Assembly: GCF_007097395.1 (NCBI RefSeq)
Contig: NZ_VKDC01000001.1
Span: 69,501-133,500 of the forward strand
DNA: 64,000 nt
Reading direction: 5' to 3'
Origin: Fulvivirga sp. M361
Lineage (GTDB): Bacteria > Bacteroidota > Bacteroidia > Cytophagales > Cyclobacteriaceae
A model generated the notes under the pieces. It saw only the letters and a program-made list of their open reading frames with translations. It searched no databases and was not told the origin of the DNA. Positions 35,358 through 44,477 of the stretch are shown in pieces (within the stretch, counting starts at the first letter, position 1; each line of letters begins with the position of its first letter). The position numbers and the translations under genes are program-made.

Positions 35358-35816
35358 CTATTTAAGCCTGCGATACGCAATAAAGTCCGTTACGGGCGGC
35401 TCTATGTTTTTAGCTTTAAGCGCAAGCGCTATCTGACCTCTGTGATAAGTACTATGATTAACCATATGGGTTACAATCTCTCTTATGGTACTTTCAAACC
35501 TCTTTTCTTCACTGTTCTTATAGAAGATCATCTCTTCAAACGTGTCGAACTGGTGTTCATCCATGTAATTAAGCCAGTTGGTAGAACTCTCCATGGTCAT
35601 GGTACGTAATTCACGAAGTTTGTACTGTTCCCAGATAGGAAAAGGAGATGTAGGAAGGTCTTTGATCCTGTTTAGCCAAACTATCTGTGCGCTGATCAGG
35701 TGACTGAAGAGGGTCAGCAAATGGTCATCTTCAATGGCATGTTCTTCATAAGTGATCAGCACCCTTTGATTGGCCCAATCGTTGTACTTCATCAGGTCTT
35801 TAAAATGTTTCTTCAT
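35358..35816 (-). CDS. DinB family protein
   Basis: A 152-residue canonical DinB four-helix bundle protein. It begins HFKDLMKYNDWANQRVL (the typical MxxxxxYNxWAN start), has the first metal His in LFSHLISAQIVWLNRI and the diagnostic helix-4 motif IVTHMVNHSTYHRGQIAL (HxxxHxxxHRGQ). The metal site therefore looks intact. DinB proteins bind Ni/Zn/Mn and are mostly uncharacterised, some linked to thiol transfer. It stands alone; this is one of four DinB-fold proteins in the window. Confidence 0.92.
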   Translation of the reverse strand: MKKHFKDLMKYNDWANQRVLITYEEHAIEDDHLLTLFSHLISAQIVWLNRIKDLPTSPFPIWEQYKLRELRTMTMESSTNWLNYMDEHQFDTFEEMIFYKNSEEKRFESTIREIVTHMVNHSTYHRGQIALALKAKNIEPPVTDFIAYRRLK

Positions 35817-36003
35817 AGGTATATCATTTGGTTGTCAACAAGTGCATAAGTTTTTCTACTGTCATCCAGTGCTGGCCATCAGCGCCTTTCCACCTAAACC
35901 GTAAACCCATCTCATGCCATTGGTTTTTTATACAGGCGGTCGAACATAGCTTTTAAAAGCTGATCAATCCCACTAAATTAGAGTTAAGCAAAAATAAAAA
36001 TTT

Positions 36004-37659
36004 ATGAAGATTTTAACGCCTGTTGGTTTAGTAGTAGCACTAACCATCTTAAGCTCATGTACTAACACCACCTCCAAGCCTGGAAATATAGACTCCATAG
36101 CGGTAATGGAGCCGTATTTTAACCTGGAATATACAGCTTCCGAGCGCGATTCGCTCCGTGAAAATGTGTGGGGAAGGGCAGCGTTGCTACGTGAATTACA
36201 TAAATACAAGTTGCCAAACTCCACGGTCCCGGCATTAGATTTCAACCCCCGCCCTGCCGGCTTCCAACTTGACAATGACCAAAAGGCACTTAATTTTAAT
36301 CTCCCTTCCAATGTGAAGCTACCTGAGGATCAAAATGCACTGGCCTTTTATACTGTAGCAGAGCTTTCTTACCTGATCCGCTCTGAGCAGATCTCATCTG
36401 TTGACCTGACCCGATTTTTCCTGGAAAGGATCAAAAAATATCAGGATACACTGCAATGCCTTGTCACACTGACCGAAGACCTGGCCATAAAACAGGCGGA
36501 ACGAGCGGATAAGGAATTGGCGGCCGGGAAGTACCGCGGACCATTGCACGGCATTCCATATGGTGTTAAAGACCTTCTGGCGCTGGACGGTTACAAAACT
36601 ACCTGGGGCGCTATGCCTTATAAAGACCAGGAGCTTGCCGGAACAGCTACTGTTATTAAAAAGCTGGAGGAGTCAGGAGCGGTATTAGTAGCTAAATTAA
36701 CATTAGGCGCATTGGCCATGGGGGATATCTGGTACGGTGGCGTTACAAAAAACCCCTGGAATATTGGACAGGGTTCCAGCGGTTCATCTGCGGGTTCCGC
36801 ATCAGCCACTGCCGCAGGGCTGGTACCCTTCGCCATAGGTACGGAAACATGGGGCTCTATTGTCTCTCCTTCTACACGTTGTGGTACCACAGGATTACGC
36901 CCTACTTTTGGCAGAGTCAGCCGTTCCGGCGCTATGGCATTGAGCTGGTCCATGGATAAAATTGGTCCTATCACCCGATCAGCACGTGACGCGGCGATGG
37001 TTTTTGATGTGATCAAAGGAAAGGATGGAGAAGACCGCACGGTCGTTGAGGCAGCCTTTAACTTTGATGCCACCCAGGATATAAAGAACCTGAAAGTGGC
37101 CTATCTAAAAACACTTTTTGACGAATCCGGAAACAAAGCAAATGACAGTCTTACCCTTGTCCACTTCGAGGAAATGGGTGTGAAAATGGAGGCAATAGAG
37201 TTACCTTCCGATATCCCGGTCATGGCACTTTCCATGATACTGGCAGGTGAAGCGTCCGCCGCTTTTGACAACCTCACCAGGTCAAATAAAGATGACCTGT
37301 TAGTAAATCAAAAAAAGAGCGCCTGGCCCAATTACTTCCGTTCCAGCCGCTTTTTATCTGCTACAGACTACGTCAATGCTAATCGCATAAGATATGAACT
37401 GATTCTCCGGGTCAATGAACTATTTCAGGAGTATGACGCCATAGTATGTCCCAGCTATGGCGGAAACCAGCTATTGATGACAAACCTTACCGGACACCCT
37501 TGTGTAGTATTGCCCAACGGGTTTAATGAAAAAGGAAGTCCCACCAGCTTTTCGATTATCGGCAATTTATACAAAGAGGGGAACCTTCTTGAGCTGGCGC
37601 ATACTTATCAGGAAGCTACCGATATAGATGAAAAACATCCTGAAATGTTTATGAATTAG
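36004..37659 (+). CDS. amidase signature family lipoprotein
   Basis: A 551-residue exported amidase. The signal MKILTPVGLVVALTILSSC is a lipobox. The amidase-signature catalytic triad is visible: Lys189 in GIPYGVKDLL, cis-Ser258 in GQGSSGSSAG and nucleophile Ser285 in GTETWGSIVSP; W283 replaces the common Asp or Gly. It would hydrolyse an amide (peptide-amide or similar) outside the cytoplasm, unlike the GatA subunit, which is cytoplasmic. About 110 residues before the triad domain are extra and helical. Single gene with no operon partner. Confidence 0.9.
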   Translation: MKILTPVGLVVALTILSSCTNTTSKPGNIDSIAVMEPYFNLEYTASERDSLRENVWGRAALLRELHKYKLPNSTVPALDFNPRPAGFQLDNDQKALNFNLPSNVKLPEDQNALAFYTVAELSYLIRSEQISSVDLTRFFLERIKKYQDTLQCLVTLTEDLAIKQAERADKELAAGKYRGPLHGIPYGVKDLLALDGYKTTWGAMPYKDQELAGTATVIKKLEESGAVLVAKLTLGALAMGDIWYGGVTKNPWNIGQGSSGSSAGSASATAAGLVPFAIGTETWGSIVSPSTRCGTTGLRPTFGRVSRSGAMALSWSMDKIGPITRSARDAAMVFDVIKGKDGEDRTVVEAAFNFDATQDIKNLKVAYLKTLFDESGNKANDSLTLVHFEEMGVKMEAIELPSDIPVMALSMILAGEASAAFDNLTRSNKDDLLVNQKKSAWPNYFRSSRFLSATDYVNANRIRYELILRVNELFQEYDAIVCPSYGGNQLLMTNLTGHPCVVLPNGFNEKGSPTSFSIIGNLYKEGNLLELAHTYQEATDIDEKHPEMFMN

Positions 37660-38088
37660 GTTTAACATCATTTCCTGATAAGAATAAAAGTCATAAGTTT
37701 TCTTATGATCACGTCATAGACAGGATAAAATTTACCTGTTCTCTTTCTCTCTCCAACGTCATTGCCTTACTATCTCGACATCATTGCGATGACGACGATA
37801 GGAGGAAGAAGCAATCTCACCATCACCGGACGTAGACCAAATCGCTTTACATCACACGACCAGGAGACTTCCACAGTCGTACCCTCCTCCATCGCAGTGA
37901 CGTCCGGGCATTTTTTTACTTTACTCATGTCATAGCCCATCTAAATACACTTTCAGGTACAGCGGTATACGCTGACGAAAAATAGTCCGATCCTTTCGAC
38001 AATTAATTTTCAGTAGGGGTGGTATTATTTATGCCATACCTGTTTTAAGCGTAAGGCAACCAACTGACAGCAAAATTTCAAAATCAAT
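37660..38088. other. intergenic region carrying interspersed repeat copy 1
   Basis: No gene. Besides the repeat at 37779-37902 there is a short hairpin (CATAAGTTTTCTTATG, about 37692) after the amidase that may terminate it. Confidence 0.5.
37779..37902. repeat. interspersed repeat, copy 1
   Basis: This about 124-nt element begins CATCATTGCGATGACGACG and contains GAAGAAGCAATCTCACCATC, then CAGGAGACTTCCACAGTCGT, and ends CATCGCAGTGACG, so its two ends are mutually inverted (CATTGCGATGACG / CATCGCAGTGACG). A second, diverged copy in the same orientation lies at 38527-38640. No coding potential. Confidence 0.7.
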
Positions 38089-38541
38089 ATGAATACGAAT
38101 AAAATCACATTCCTAACCACCAAATTGATAGCATACCCAGTCCATAAAAAAGTAGTATCCGGTCTAAAACATATGTTATGGATTTGTTCTTTTCTCATGA
38201 CCATGGTCACTTCAGCTCACATATATGCCTATGACGCTGCTCGCATTGATCCGAATAGTATGGGGATGACTCACAATGAAATACATCCATCCATAAGGAG
38301 CAAGAAACCAGGGTTTGTTGCATTGGATGAAGAGGAATTCGTGGCCAGTACGCTTTTACCACAACATGAAATCGGTTCAGTGCCCCTCGCAAAAAAGGAA
38401 AAAGATTTTACCCTGTACTATATAGGTATGTTCACTGGTCTCTTTTTAACGTCCATTGTAAAACTTTTTGCACTCTTAATTGAAGTTTTAGTTAAACGCA
38501 AGGCCAATATTTTTTTTACTTCCCACTCGTCATTGCGATGA
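38089..38541 (+). CDS. small two-span membrane protein, unknown function
   Basis: A 150-residue protein I do not recognise. It has a basic start, a hydrophobic helix near residues 27-45 (MLWICSFLMTMVTSAHIYAY), a soluble middle with many charged residues and a second span near 105-130 (LYYIGMFTGLFLTSIVKLFA LLIEVLV). Its last five codons and stop lie inside interspersed repeat copy 2, so the native C-terminus may have been altered by repeat insertion. It is bracketed by repeat copies 1 and 2. Coding is plausible but not certain. Confidence 0.55.
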   Translation: MNTNKITFLTTKLIAYPVHKKVVSGLKHMLWICSFLMTMVTSAHIYAYDAARIDPNSMGMTHNEIHPSIRSKKPGFVALDEEEFVASTLLPQHEIGSVPLAKKEKDFTLYYIGMFTGLFLTSIVKLFALLIEVLVKRKANIFFTSHSSLR

Positions 38542-38640
38542 TAATGGCAGGGAGAAGAAGCAATCTCACCATCGCTGGACGCGAACTAAGTCGATTTGCA
38601 CCACACGAGAAGGAGACTGCCGCAGTCATAAATTCCTAAA
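38527..38640. repeat. interspersed repeat, copy 2
   Basis: This copy contains CGTCATTGCGATGATAATGG, GAAGAAGCAATCTCACCATC and GAGACTGCCGCAGTC (a perfect GACTG/CAGTC mini-hairpin). It is the same orientation as copy 1 and overlaps the 3' end of the small membrane-protein gene. Confidence 0.7.
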
Positions 38641-38657
38641 GGCAGGGACATCAGATA

Positions 38658-41213
38658 TCACCACTGAAAATTAATCATCACATTAGGAGCAAAACCAATG
38701 GCATATCTACCTTCAAAGGAAGTTACAGGGCCAAAGGTCACTTCACCCTCTTCCACGAGGTTGTTCTCATCGTAAACGTTGAGTAGTGAAAGCCCTAAAG
38801 AACCTTTCCACCGTCGTTTTCGTGGCGAAAAATCATATACGACCGCCATGTCCAGTTGATGTCGCGACGGAAACCGGCCATTATACGATTCCGAAGGCAC
38901 CGGCTCGTTGGGGTTTGCCGGAGGTCCCTGAGATATTCCGGGTTCCGGAAAAAAAGTACTTTGTGAATAATCAGGTACACCGGAAGAAAAATGCCATCCC
39001 GCTGAAAACTTCCATCTTCTCCAGGGCAAGGTGCCGGTAATATTAAAAACATGCGGCTGATCGTAATACGTTTTAAAGGTTTGCTGGTTTAATTCGACAA
39101 AGTCCATTTCGGTGTATAAATAGCTATAACTTATCCATGCATCCAAAAGACCCCAGTTTTTACGTATCAGCAGGTCTGCCCCATAGACGGACAGGCCTCC
39201 GGATATAAATGGATCAACATTTCCCGGTCCCGGATCAGGGGTATCTGTAAACAGGTCTTCCACCTGCTTCTGATGAAGCTCCAGGTCTATCATCCACCCA
39301 TTTTTATCCCACAAACCACCCAGCATCCACTGACTACTTTTCACGACAGGCCTGCGACTATCGGCCAGGCCCCATGACAAGTTTTCTGCACGCGTATCTT
39401 CAAAATCAAAGAATACCGCCTGGGTAATGTATTGGCTGTACATGCCTGCACTGGATTTAAGAGACCAATTAGGGGTAAGTTGATAATTGAGGGAAACACG
39501 AGGTTCAAGCCGGTAGTCTTTGGTCCTTGAGTAATAATTGCTTCGTATCCCGGCATTCAATGTCATTTTTTCCAGCAGTTGAGCAGAGTGGTTCACAAAA
39601 AAAGCATGCAAAAAGGCCGACCGGTCCGAGATTATCGCTTCAATAGCCTGTCCTCGTAACCTACCCTCTCTTTTACTCATCACCTCATGACGATTTAGCT
39701 CATAACCGAACTGAAGTGTTTTACCTCCGGCAGTTCCAAACTCCACGTTATTTTCAACTTTGAAACTCCAGTCGTTGATCTCATTTTCAAAAGTATCTTG
39801 TAAAAAAGGAGGGCGATCTTCAGGGTCAATGAATATGGTGGAATTGTACTTGTACATCGACCGCATCAATGAAACATTTGTATTAAATACGGAAGACCAA
39901 TATGCCAACCATTGGAGGTTAGCGCCACGGTTTTGTAAACGATAGTTGGTGAACTGAAGACTGTTGTTATTCAGGTTCTTTATAGACACTTCCTGTTGAT
40001 TATCCACGTCAAGCAAGCTGATGAATACCTGCCCGTTCTCTGTGTTCACCGTTAGATTAGCATTAGAATCCCTGAATCGAAAGTCATCCTCCAATACGCT
40101 TTGTACAGGATTATTTTCTGCCAGGGAAGCTATCGAGGGCTGAAATACCATATCATTAATGGCCTCCAGTTTTGGTGATCGCCAGCTGCCTGGGTAGGCC
40201 AGGCGGGTTGTGCCATTGAAAGCCACTTTTTCACTTACCGGAATAGTCACAATAGCCGCTCCAAAATAGCTGTTGAGCCCTGCTTTGTACGTAGCTGAAT
40301 CCGGTATTGTCCTCCTGCTTTCCAATTCGAGCGCACCCCCTACACGTCCGCCGAGGGCAGGACCAAAGCCACTGCGGTATACCCTTACTTTTTCCACTAT
40401 CCATGGGTTATAAGGTGAAATGGCCCCAAAGTAGTGCCCTTTATGGTAGATGGGAATATTGTCATACAATACCAGCGTTTGGTCTGTAGTACTACCCCGT
40501 ATATGAAGGTTCCCGGCTTTGCCATTAGGAGCTGAAATTCCAGGTAAATTCTTCACCGCCAGAAAAACGTCGCCATCGGTTTCTCCGGGTAAGAGCGCCA
40601 TATCGTTTGTGTTGATCATTATGCTGTGATCGTCACGCGTCAGGTTAATGCCCTTGCTCAGATAATTGACCACCACCTCGTCTAATGTAGTAGCGCTGAA
40701 CCGGAGCGGCACATCCGTACATTCCGCTTCTAACAGGCTTCCCGCAGCTACATTTGTTTGCTCATAACCGATAAATCGAAAACTCACGGTATCCTGGAAA
40801 GTCAATGATTTACTGAACCGGGCATACCCTTTTTTGTCTGTGGTTATATTGGCCGGTTGCTCGTTCAACAAAATCTGAACACCGCTCAAATCACCTCCAG
40901 ACCCCTGATCAACAAGACGTACACAAACATTATACGCTATTTTTTTTACCAGGATAATGTCTTCATCGACCTTGTCAAACACCAGCCCTGTCTCACGGTT
41001 AGCCAGGGCAAGGAACGTTTCCAGGGAAACACGCTCATAATCCACCGTAACTACCAATGGGTCTACTATATCATCCGCAAACGAAAAGGTGATGTGGTGA
41101 TGTGCCTGTAAATAGCTTAAAACCTCTCTCAGCGGCCTGGGGCTTGCTTGCCCCCATCCGGTAAATGGAAGTAGGCAAAAAGAAAAAATTGTTACTAAAA
41201 ACAGTTTGGTCAT
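38658..41213 (-). CDS. TonB-dependent receptor with STN signalling domain
   Basis: An 851-residue outer-membrane transporter of the FecA type. The signal peptide (MTKLFLVTIFSFCLLPFTGW) precedes an STN domain (LREVLSYLQAHHHITFSFAD), then a carboxypeptidase-regulatory-like domain (VQILLNEQPANITTDKKGYA), a plug (FLAVKNLPGISAPNGKAGNL, LVLYDNIPIYHKGHYFG) and a beta-barrel ending in NVMINFQW (C-terminal aromatic). The STN domain signals ligand binding to the FecR gene 11 nt upstream. Imported ligand is unknown: iron chelate or glycan. There is no SusD partner, which favours an iron-type or small-molecule ligand. Confidence 0.93.
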   Translation of the reverse strand: MTKLFLVTIFSFCLLPFTGWGQASPRPLREVLSYLQAHHHITFSFADDIVDPLVVTVDYERVSLETFLALANRETGLVFDKVDEDIILVKKIAYNVCVRLVDQGSGGDLSGVQILLNEQPANITTDKKGYARFSKSLTFQDTVSFRFIGYEQTNVAAGSLLEAECTDVPLRFSATTLDEVVVNYLSKGINLTRDDHSIMINTNDMALLPGETDGDVFLAVKNLPGISAPNGKAGNLHIRGSTTDQTLVLYDNIPIYHKGHYFGAISPYNPWIVEKVRVYRSGFGPALGGRVGGALELESRRTIPDSATYKAGLNSYFGAAIVTIPVSEKVAFNGTTRLAYPGSWRSPKLEAINDMVFQPSIASLAENNPVQSVLEDDFRFRDSNANLTVNTENGQVFISLLDVDNQQEVSIKNLNNNSLQFTNYRLQNRGANLQWLAYWSSVFNTNVSLMRSMYKYNSTIFIDPEDRPPFLQDTFENEINDWSFKVENNVEFGTAGGKTLQFGYELNRHEVMSKREGRLRGQAIEAIISDRSAFLHAFFVNHSAQLLEKMTLNAGIRSNYYSRTKDYRLEPRVSLNYQLTPNWSLKSSAGMYSQYITQAVFFDFEDTRAENLSWGLADSRRPVVKSSQWMLGGLWDKNGWMIDLELHQKQVEDLFTDTPDPGPGNVDPFISGGLSVYGADLLIRKNWGLLDAWISYSYLYTEMDFVELNQQTFKTYYDQPHVFNITGTLPWRRWKFSAGWHFSSGVPDYSQSTFFPEPGISQGPPANPNEPVPSESYNGRFPSRHQLDMAVVYDFSPRKRRWKGSLGLSLLNVYDENNLVEEGEVTFGPVTSFEGRYAIGFAPNVMINFQW

Positions 41214-41224
41214 ACTATGGCAAA

Positions 41225-42133
41225 TTACTGTAAAATAACAGTATCACCATTTTTTTCATAGGTCAATCCCATGGTTGTGCAAACTGTATTTAAGGCATCC
41301 TCCAGGCTACTGTGGGTAAATGCTCCTGTAAACGTTCGTTTTGTATCCACTTCATCACTGGTTACGGATACACCAAACCTTGCCGCTAAAGAAGACAGCA
41401 CCACCGACAAAGGCGCCTGGTTGAACCGGGTACTGTTTTCAGACCACCTGGAATTCTGAAAATCAAAGGCCCTCATCTTGTAGCGTAGATTGATTTTCAC
41501 CCCTTTCCCACGTGTCAGCATCACCGAGCTGTCACCGGCTACTACTTCCACTTTACCGTCATAACAGGTTACGGAGGCATAGTCATCAAAGCTCTTTATT
41601 TCAAAAGCGGTACCATGTACCACTACTGTTCCTTGTCCAAAGCTTACTTCAAAAGGGTTGCCATGGGTTACCTCGAAATAAGCCATACCTTCAAGGTCTA
41701 TTTGTCGTACATCATCCCATGCTTCCCGGTCATAGGAAAGGAAAGAAGCAGGGCCAAGATACACCTGTGAAGAATCCGGTAGCATAACCTCTAATGTCTC
41801 CGCCAAGTCTGTTTTATATTTTACTATCGCAGAGGAATCTACTGTGAAATAAATAAGTGCTCCCAGCAACATCAGAAGCACGGCGGCAACGCGAAAAGCA
41901 CTGGTCTGATACCAGGCAATGACCTTTACTTCCCCGCTTCCCCGCTTGTCCATCAGTTTCTTATAGCTGGCAGCCATATCCAAAGGCTGAACAGACCAGC
42001 TGTCAGTTTCATCCAATATAGCTTTGTATTGAGCATAGCCATCACTTTTTTTGAAATTAGCGAATTCATCTTCACTCAACTCGCCATTCAGCCAGCGGAT
42101 GATCGTTTCATTGTGGTCCCGAGTATTACTCAT
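41225..42133 (-). CDS. FecR-type anti-sigma regulator
   Basis: A 302-residue inner-membrane anti-sigma factor. The cytoplasmic N-terminus (about 80 residues) is followed by one TM (FRVAAVLLMLLGALIYFTVD) and a periplasmic FecR domain (VMLPDSSQVYLGPASFLSYD, LEGMAYFEVTHGNPFEVSFG, GTAFEIKSFDDYASVTCYDG) with a final DUF4974-like domain (LSVVLSSLAARFGVSV, TFTGAFTHSSLEDALNTVC). It relays signal from the STN receptor downstream to the ECF sigma upstream. The spacings are 11 nt to the receptor and 52 nt to the sigma gene. Confidence 0.93.
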   Translation of the reverse strand: MSNTRDHNETIIRWLNGELSEDEFANFKKSDGYAQYKAILDETDSWSVQPLDMAASYKKLMDKRGSGEVKVIAWYQTSAFRVAAVLLMLLGALIYFTVDSSAIVKYKTDLAETLEVMLPDSSQVYLGPASFLSYDREAWDDVRQIDLEGMAYFEVTHGNPFEVSFGQGTVVVHGTAFEIKSFDDYASVTCYDGKVEVVAGDSSVMLTRGKGVKINLRYKMRAFDFQNSRWSENSTRFNQAPLSVVLSSLAARFGVSVTSDEVDTKRTFTGAFTHSSLEDALNTVCTTMGLTYEKNGDTVILQ

Positions 42134-42185
42134 TGTATCTATAGAACAGGTATCTTCAATGGGATACCACCCCTGGTCTTATTTT

Positions 42186-42704
42186 TTAAATTTTTCTATT
42201 CCGCAGCTCATCCACACTTTTTCTCAACCGGTCCAGGGCCTTGTAGATCTTTTTATGTACCGCGCTCACGCTTACCCCTTGTATGTCTGCTATTTCTTCA
42301 AAAGGCATTTTATCAATCCTGTTCATCAGAAATACTTCCCGCTGACTGGTGGGAAGATCAGCAATGGCCTTTTCCAGAGCAGCTTTAAATTCTTTACCTC
42401 TCAATTGAAATTCAGGGTCTTCTACCTCGGCCTGGGGTTGTGAGTATTTTTCAAACGACAACACTACTTTTTCATGCTCTATCTGGTTCAGAAAAAGGCG
42501 ATTAGCTGTAGTAAAAAGATATGACTTGGCTTTCTCAAAGATCACTTTTTTACAATTTTCCCAAAGCCGGATAAACGCCTCCTGCATCAGGTCTTCCGCT
42601 TTATCCAGGTCGCCACACCGGTAATACATAAAGTTTCGCAGCTTCCCGGCATGCGCCTCATAAGCGCTATGGTAAATGTCTTCTTCACAAATCGAATTGT
42701 CCAC
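42186..42704 (-). CDS. ECF RNA polymerase sigma factor (FecI-like)
   Basis: A 172-residue ECF sigma factor. Region 2 is YEAHAGKLRNFMYYRCGDLD, with EDLMQEAFIRLWENC, and region 4 is LPTSQREVFLMNRIDKMPFE followed by EIADIQGVSVSAVHKKIYKA. The start is GTG 42704, supported by AAAAGGAAAGC just upstream, a clear ribosome-binding site. It heads the sigma/FecR/receptor operon and would activate it when the ligand is sensed. Confidence 0.93.
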   Translation of the reverse strand: MDNSICEEDIYHSAYEAHAGKLRNFMYYRCGDLDKAEDLMQEAFIRLWENCKKVIFEKAKSYLFTTANRLFLNQIEHEKVVLSFEKYSQPQAEVEDPEFQLRGKEFKAALEKAIADLPTSQREVFLMNRIDKMPFEEIADIQGVSVSAVHKKIYKALDRLRKSVDELRNRKI

Positions 42705-42901
42705 GCTTTCCTTTTAAAAAAAACCTCTGCCAATATATAGATTTTTGCGTGGAAGCGCATAATACGAAGGATAGCTTGTAATCATGCAGTTGGCAATGGA
42801 GGTGTTGTTATTTCCACATGTCATTGCGATAACAACCGGGAGGAAGACGTAATCTCCTCATCGCCAACTGCACTATACTCTATGCACTATGCCATTGACA
42901 C
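42705..42901. other. intergenic region with partial interspersed repeat (copy 3)
   Basis: A short copy at about 42818-42871 has TGTCATTGCGATAACAACCG and GGAGGAAGACGTAATCTCCT, matching the start of copies 1 and 2. Nearby GCAGTTGGC (42786-42794) and GCCAACTGC (42863-42871) form an inverted repeat around it. No gene. Confidence 0.5.
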
Positions 42902-44293
42902 TCAAACCTTAACCTGTTTCCAGGTTCCTTTGCGAAACAACACAATGCTTACTACAGCATATAAAGCCACGGCCAAAGCTATGGCTAAAAATATCCCTGT
43001 AGGTCCAAGGTCAAAAGTGCGGGAAAGTACCCAGGCCAACGGCACTTCAAACATCCAAAAACAAAAGAAGTTGATGACAGTGGGTGTTCTGGTATCTCCG
43101 GCGCCGTTAAATGATTGACCAATCACCATACCATAAGCAAAGAAAATATAGCCACAACAAATAATCCTTAAGGCAATAGCTCCATACTTTACCACTTCCG
43201 ACTCAGGAGAAAACATACCTACAAATGTTTCTGCCCATATCCCAAATATCAAAGATACCGTCGTCAAAAAGATCATGTTGTAAAAGGCACATTTCCACAC
43301 GGAACGCTCGGCCCGGTCCGGTTGACTGGCACCAAGGTTTTGGCCAACGAGCGTTGCCGCGGCATTGGCCATACCCCAGGAGGGTAAAATAGTGAACATA
43401 ATGATACGAAATGCAATGGCATACCCTGCCAGCACCTCACTACCGAATACGGCACTTATCCGAACCAAAAAGAGCCAGCTCAGCGTACCGATCATGTACT
43501 GACCAATTCCACCTAACGAGATCGTAAGCAGGTTGCCAATTATATCCCACTGTACTTTGATATGACGCCAGGTTACTTTTATCACAGATCCGGCGCCGGT
43601 AAGTGCCAGAAGTTGAATGATCACCCCAATGCCACGACCTGTATTCGTAGCAATAGCGGCACCTTCCACTCCAAACGCAGGAATAGGTCCCAATCCAAAA
43701 ATGAAGATCGGATCTAAAATAATGTTAAGCCCATTCGCAATCCACAATACCCGCATAGCTACAGAAGCATCTCCCGCGCCACGAAATACAGCATTGATAA
43801 GAAAAAGCAACATGACAGTGACATTTCCGCCCAGCATTATTTTGGTATACCCATACCCTTCTTCAATCAATGCCTCTTCTCCGCCCATCAAACGAAGAAT
43901 GTCCTTCGCAAAAAAGATCCCACATAAACTGAATAGTACAGATACAGCTACCGCAATGAAAATAGCCTGAACACCGGCTTCTGCTGCTTTATCATTATTG
44001 CCTTCCCCTACCCGACGTGAGACAATAGCAGTAGCCGCCATGCTAAGCCCTATAGCTATGGCATAAATGATCATGACTACGGATTCGGTAAGCGCCACCG
44101 TAGCAACGGCATTCACACTTACCCTGCCAACGAAAAAGATATCTACGATGGCGAATAATGATTCCATGACCATTTCCAGGATCATAGGTATCGATAGCAT
44201 GAAAATGGCACGGTTAATACTTCCGTTCACGAAGTTTTTTTCCTCGCCTTTAACAGCCTTAATAAAGTTATTAATGAGTTTGTTTATACGCAT
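42902..44293 (-). CDS. MATE family efflux transporter
   Basis: A 463-residue 12-TM multidrug/toxin exporter of the MATE (DinF/NorM-like) family. The start MRINKLINNFIKAVKGEEKN leads to the first half LSIPMILEMVMESLFAIVDI, with FFVGRVSVNAVATVALTESV typical of the family, and a matching second half starts near GQYMIGTLSWLFLVRISAVF. It would export cationic drugs or metabolites using H+ or Na+. The ATG at 44293 is chosen; the frame continues to TTG 44338. A hairpin (44337-44366) lies in its upstream region. It is divergent from the TPR-SpoIIE gene with 184 nt between. Confidence 0.92.
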   Translation of the reverse strand: MRINKLINNFIKAVKGEEKNFVNGSINRAIFMLSIPMILEMVMESLFAIVDIFFVGRVSVNAVATVALTESVVMIIYAIAIGLSMAATAIVSRRVGEGNNDKAAEAGVQAIFIAVAVSVLFSLCGIFFAKDILRLMGGEEALIEEGYGYTKIMLGGNVTVMLLFLINAVFRGAGDASVAMRVLWIANGLNIILDPIFIFGLGPIPAFGVEGAAIATNTGRGIGVIIQLLALTGAGSVIKVTWRHIKVQWDIIGNLLTISLGGIGQYMIGTLSWLFLVRISAVFGSEVLAGYAIAFRIIMFTILPSWGMANAAATLVGQNLGASQPDRAERSVWKCAFYNMIFLTTVSLIFGIWAETFVGMFSPESEVVKYGAIALRIICCGYIFFAYGMVIGQSFNGAGDTRTPTVINFFCFWMFEVPLAWVLSRTFDLGPTGIFLAIALAVALYAVVSIVLFRKGTWKQVKV

Positions 44294-44336
44294 TATATCG
44301 GTTTTTAAGAAAAAAAGATTAGTCCAGGAAAGAGGC

Positions 44337-44366
44337 AAGAAGCTAACCTTCTAAAAGTTGCTTCTT
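44337..44366. promoter_or_regulatory. hairpin in the divergent promoter region
   Basis: AAGAAGC(T)AAC / GTTGCTTCTT forms a stem with one bulge in the region between the divergent MATE and SpoIIE genes. It may be a regulator site or leader structure; unproven. Confidence 0.25.
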
Positions 44367-44477
44367 AATTAAAAACCGAGGTGATATTCATATGCGTAAA
44401 AGTTACCTCCCTTAAAAAGAGATTTTAAGTTATATTTATGACAAAAGACTGGAATCCACTCGACTTAACCAAATAGT

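Noticed and set aside
38658-42704. Polysaccharide utilisation locus around the TonB receptor
   Set aside because: There is no SusD-like lipoprotein and no glycoside hydrolase beside it; the sigma/FecR/STN-receptor set is the FecIRA layout instead.
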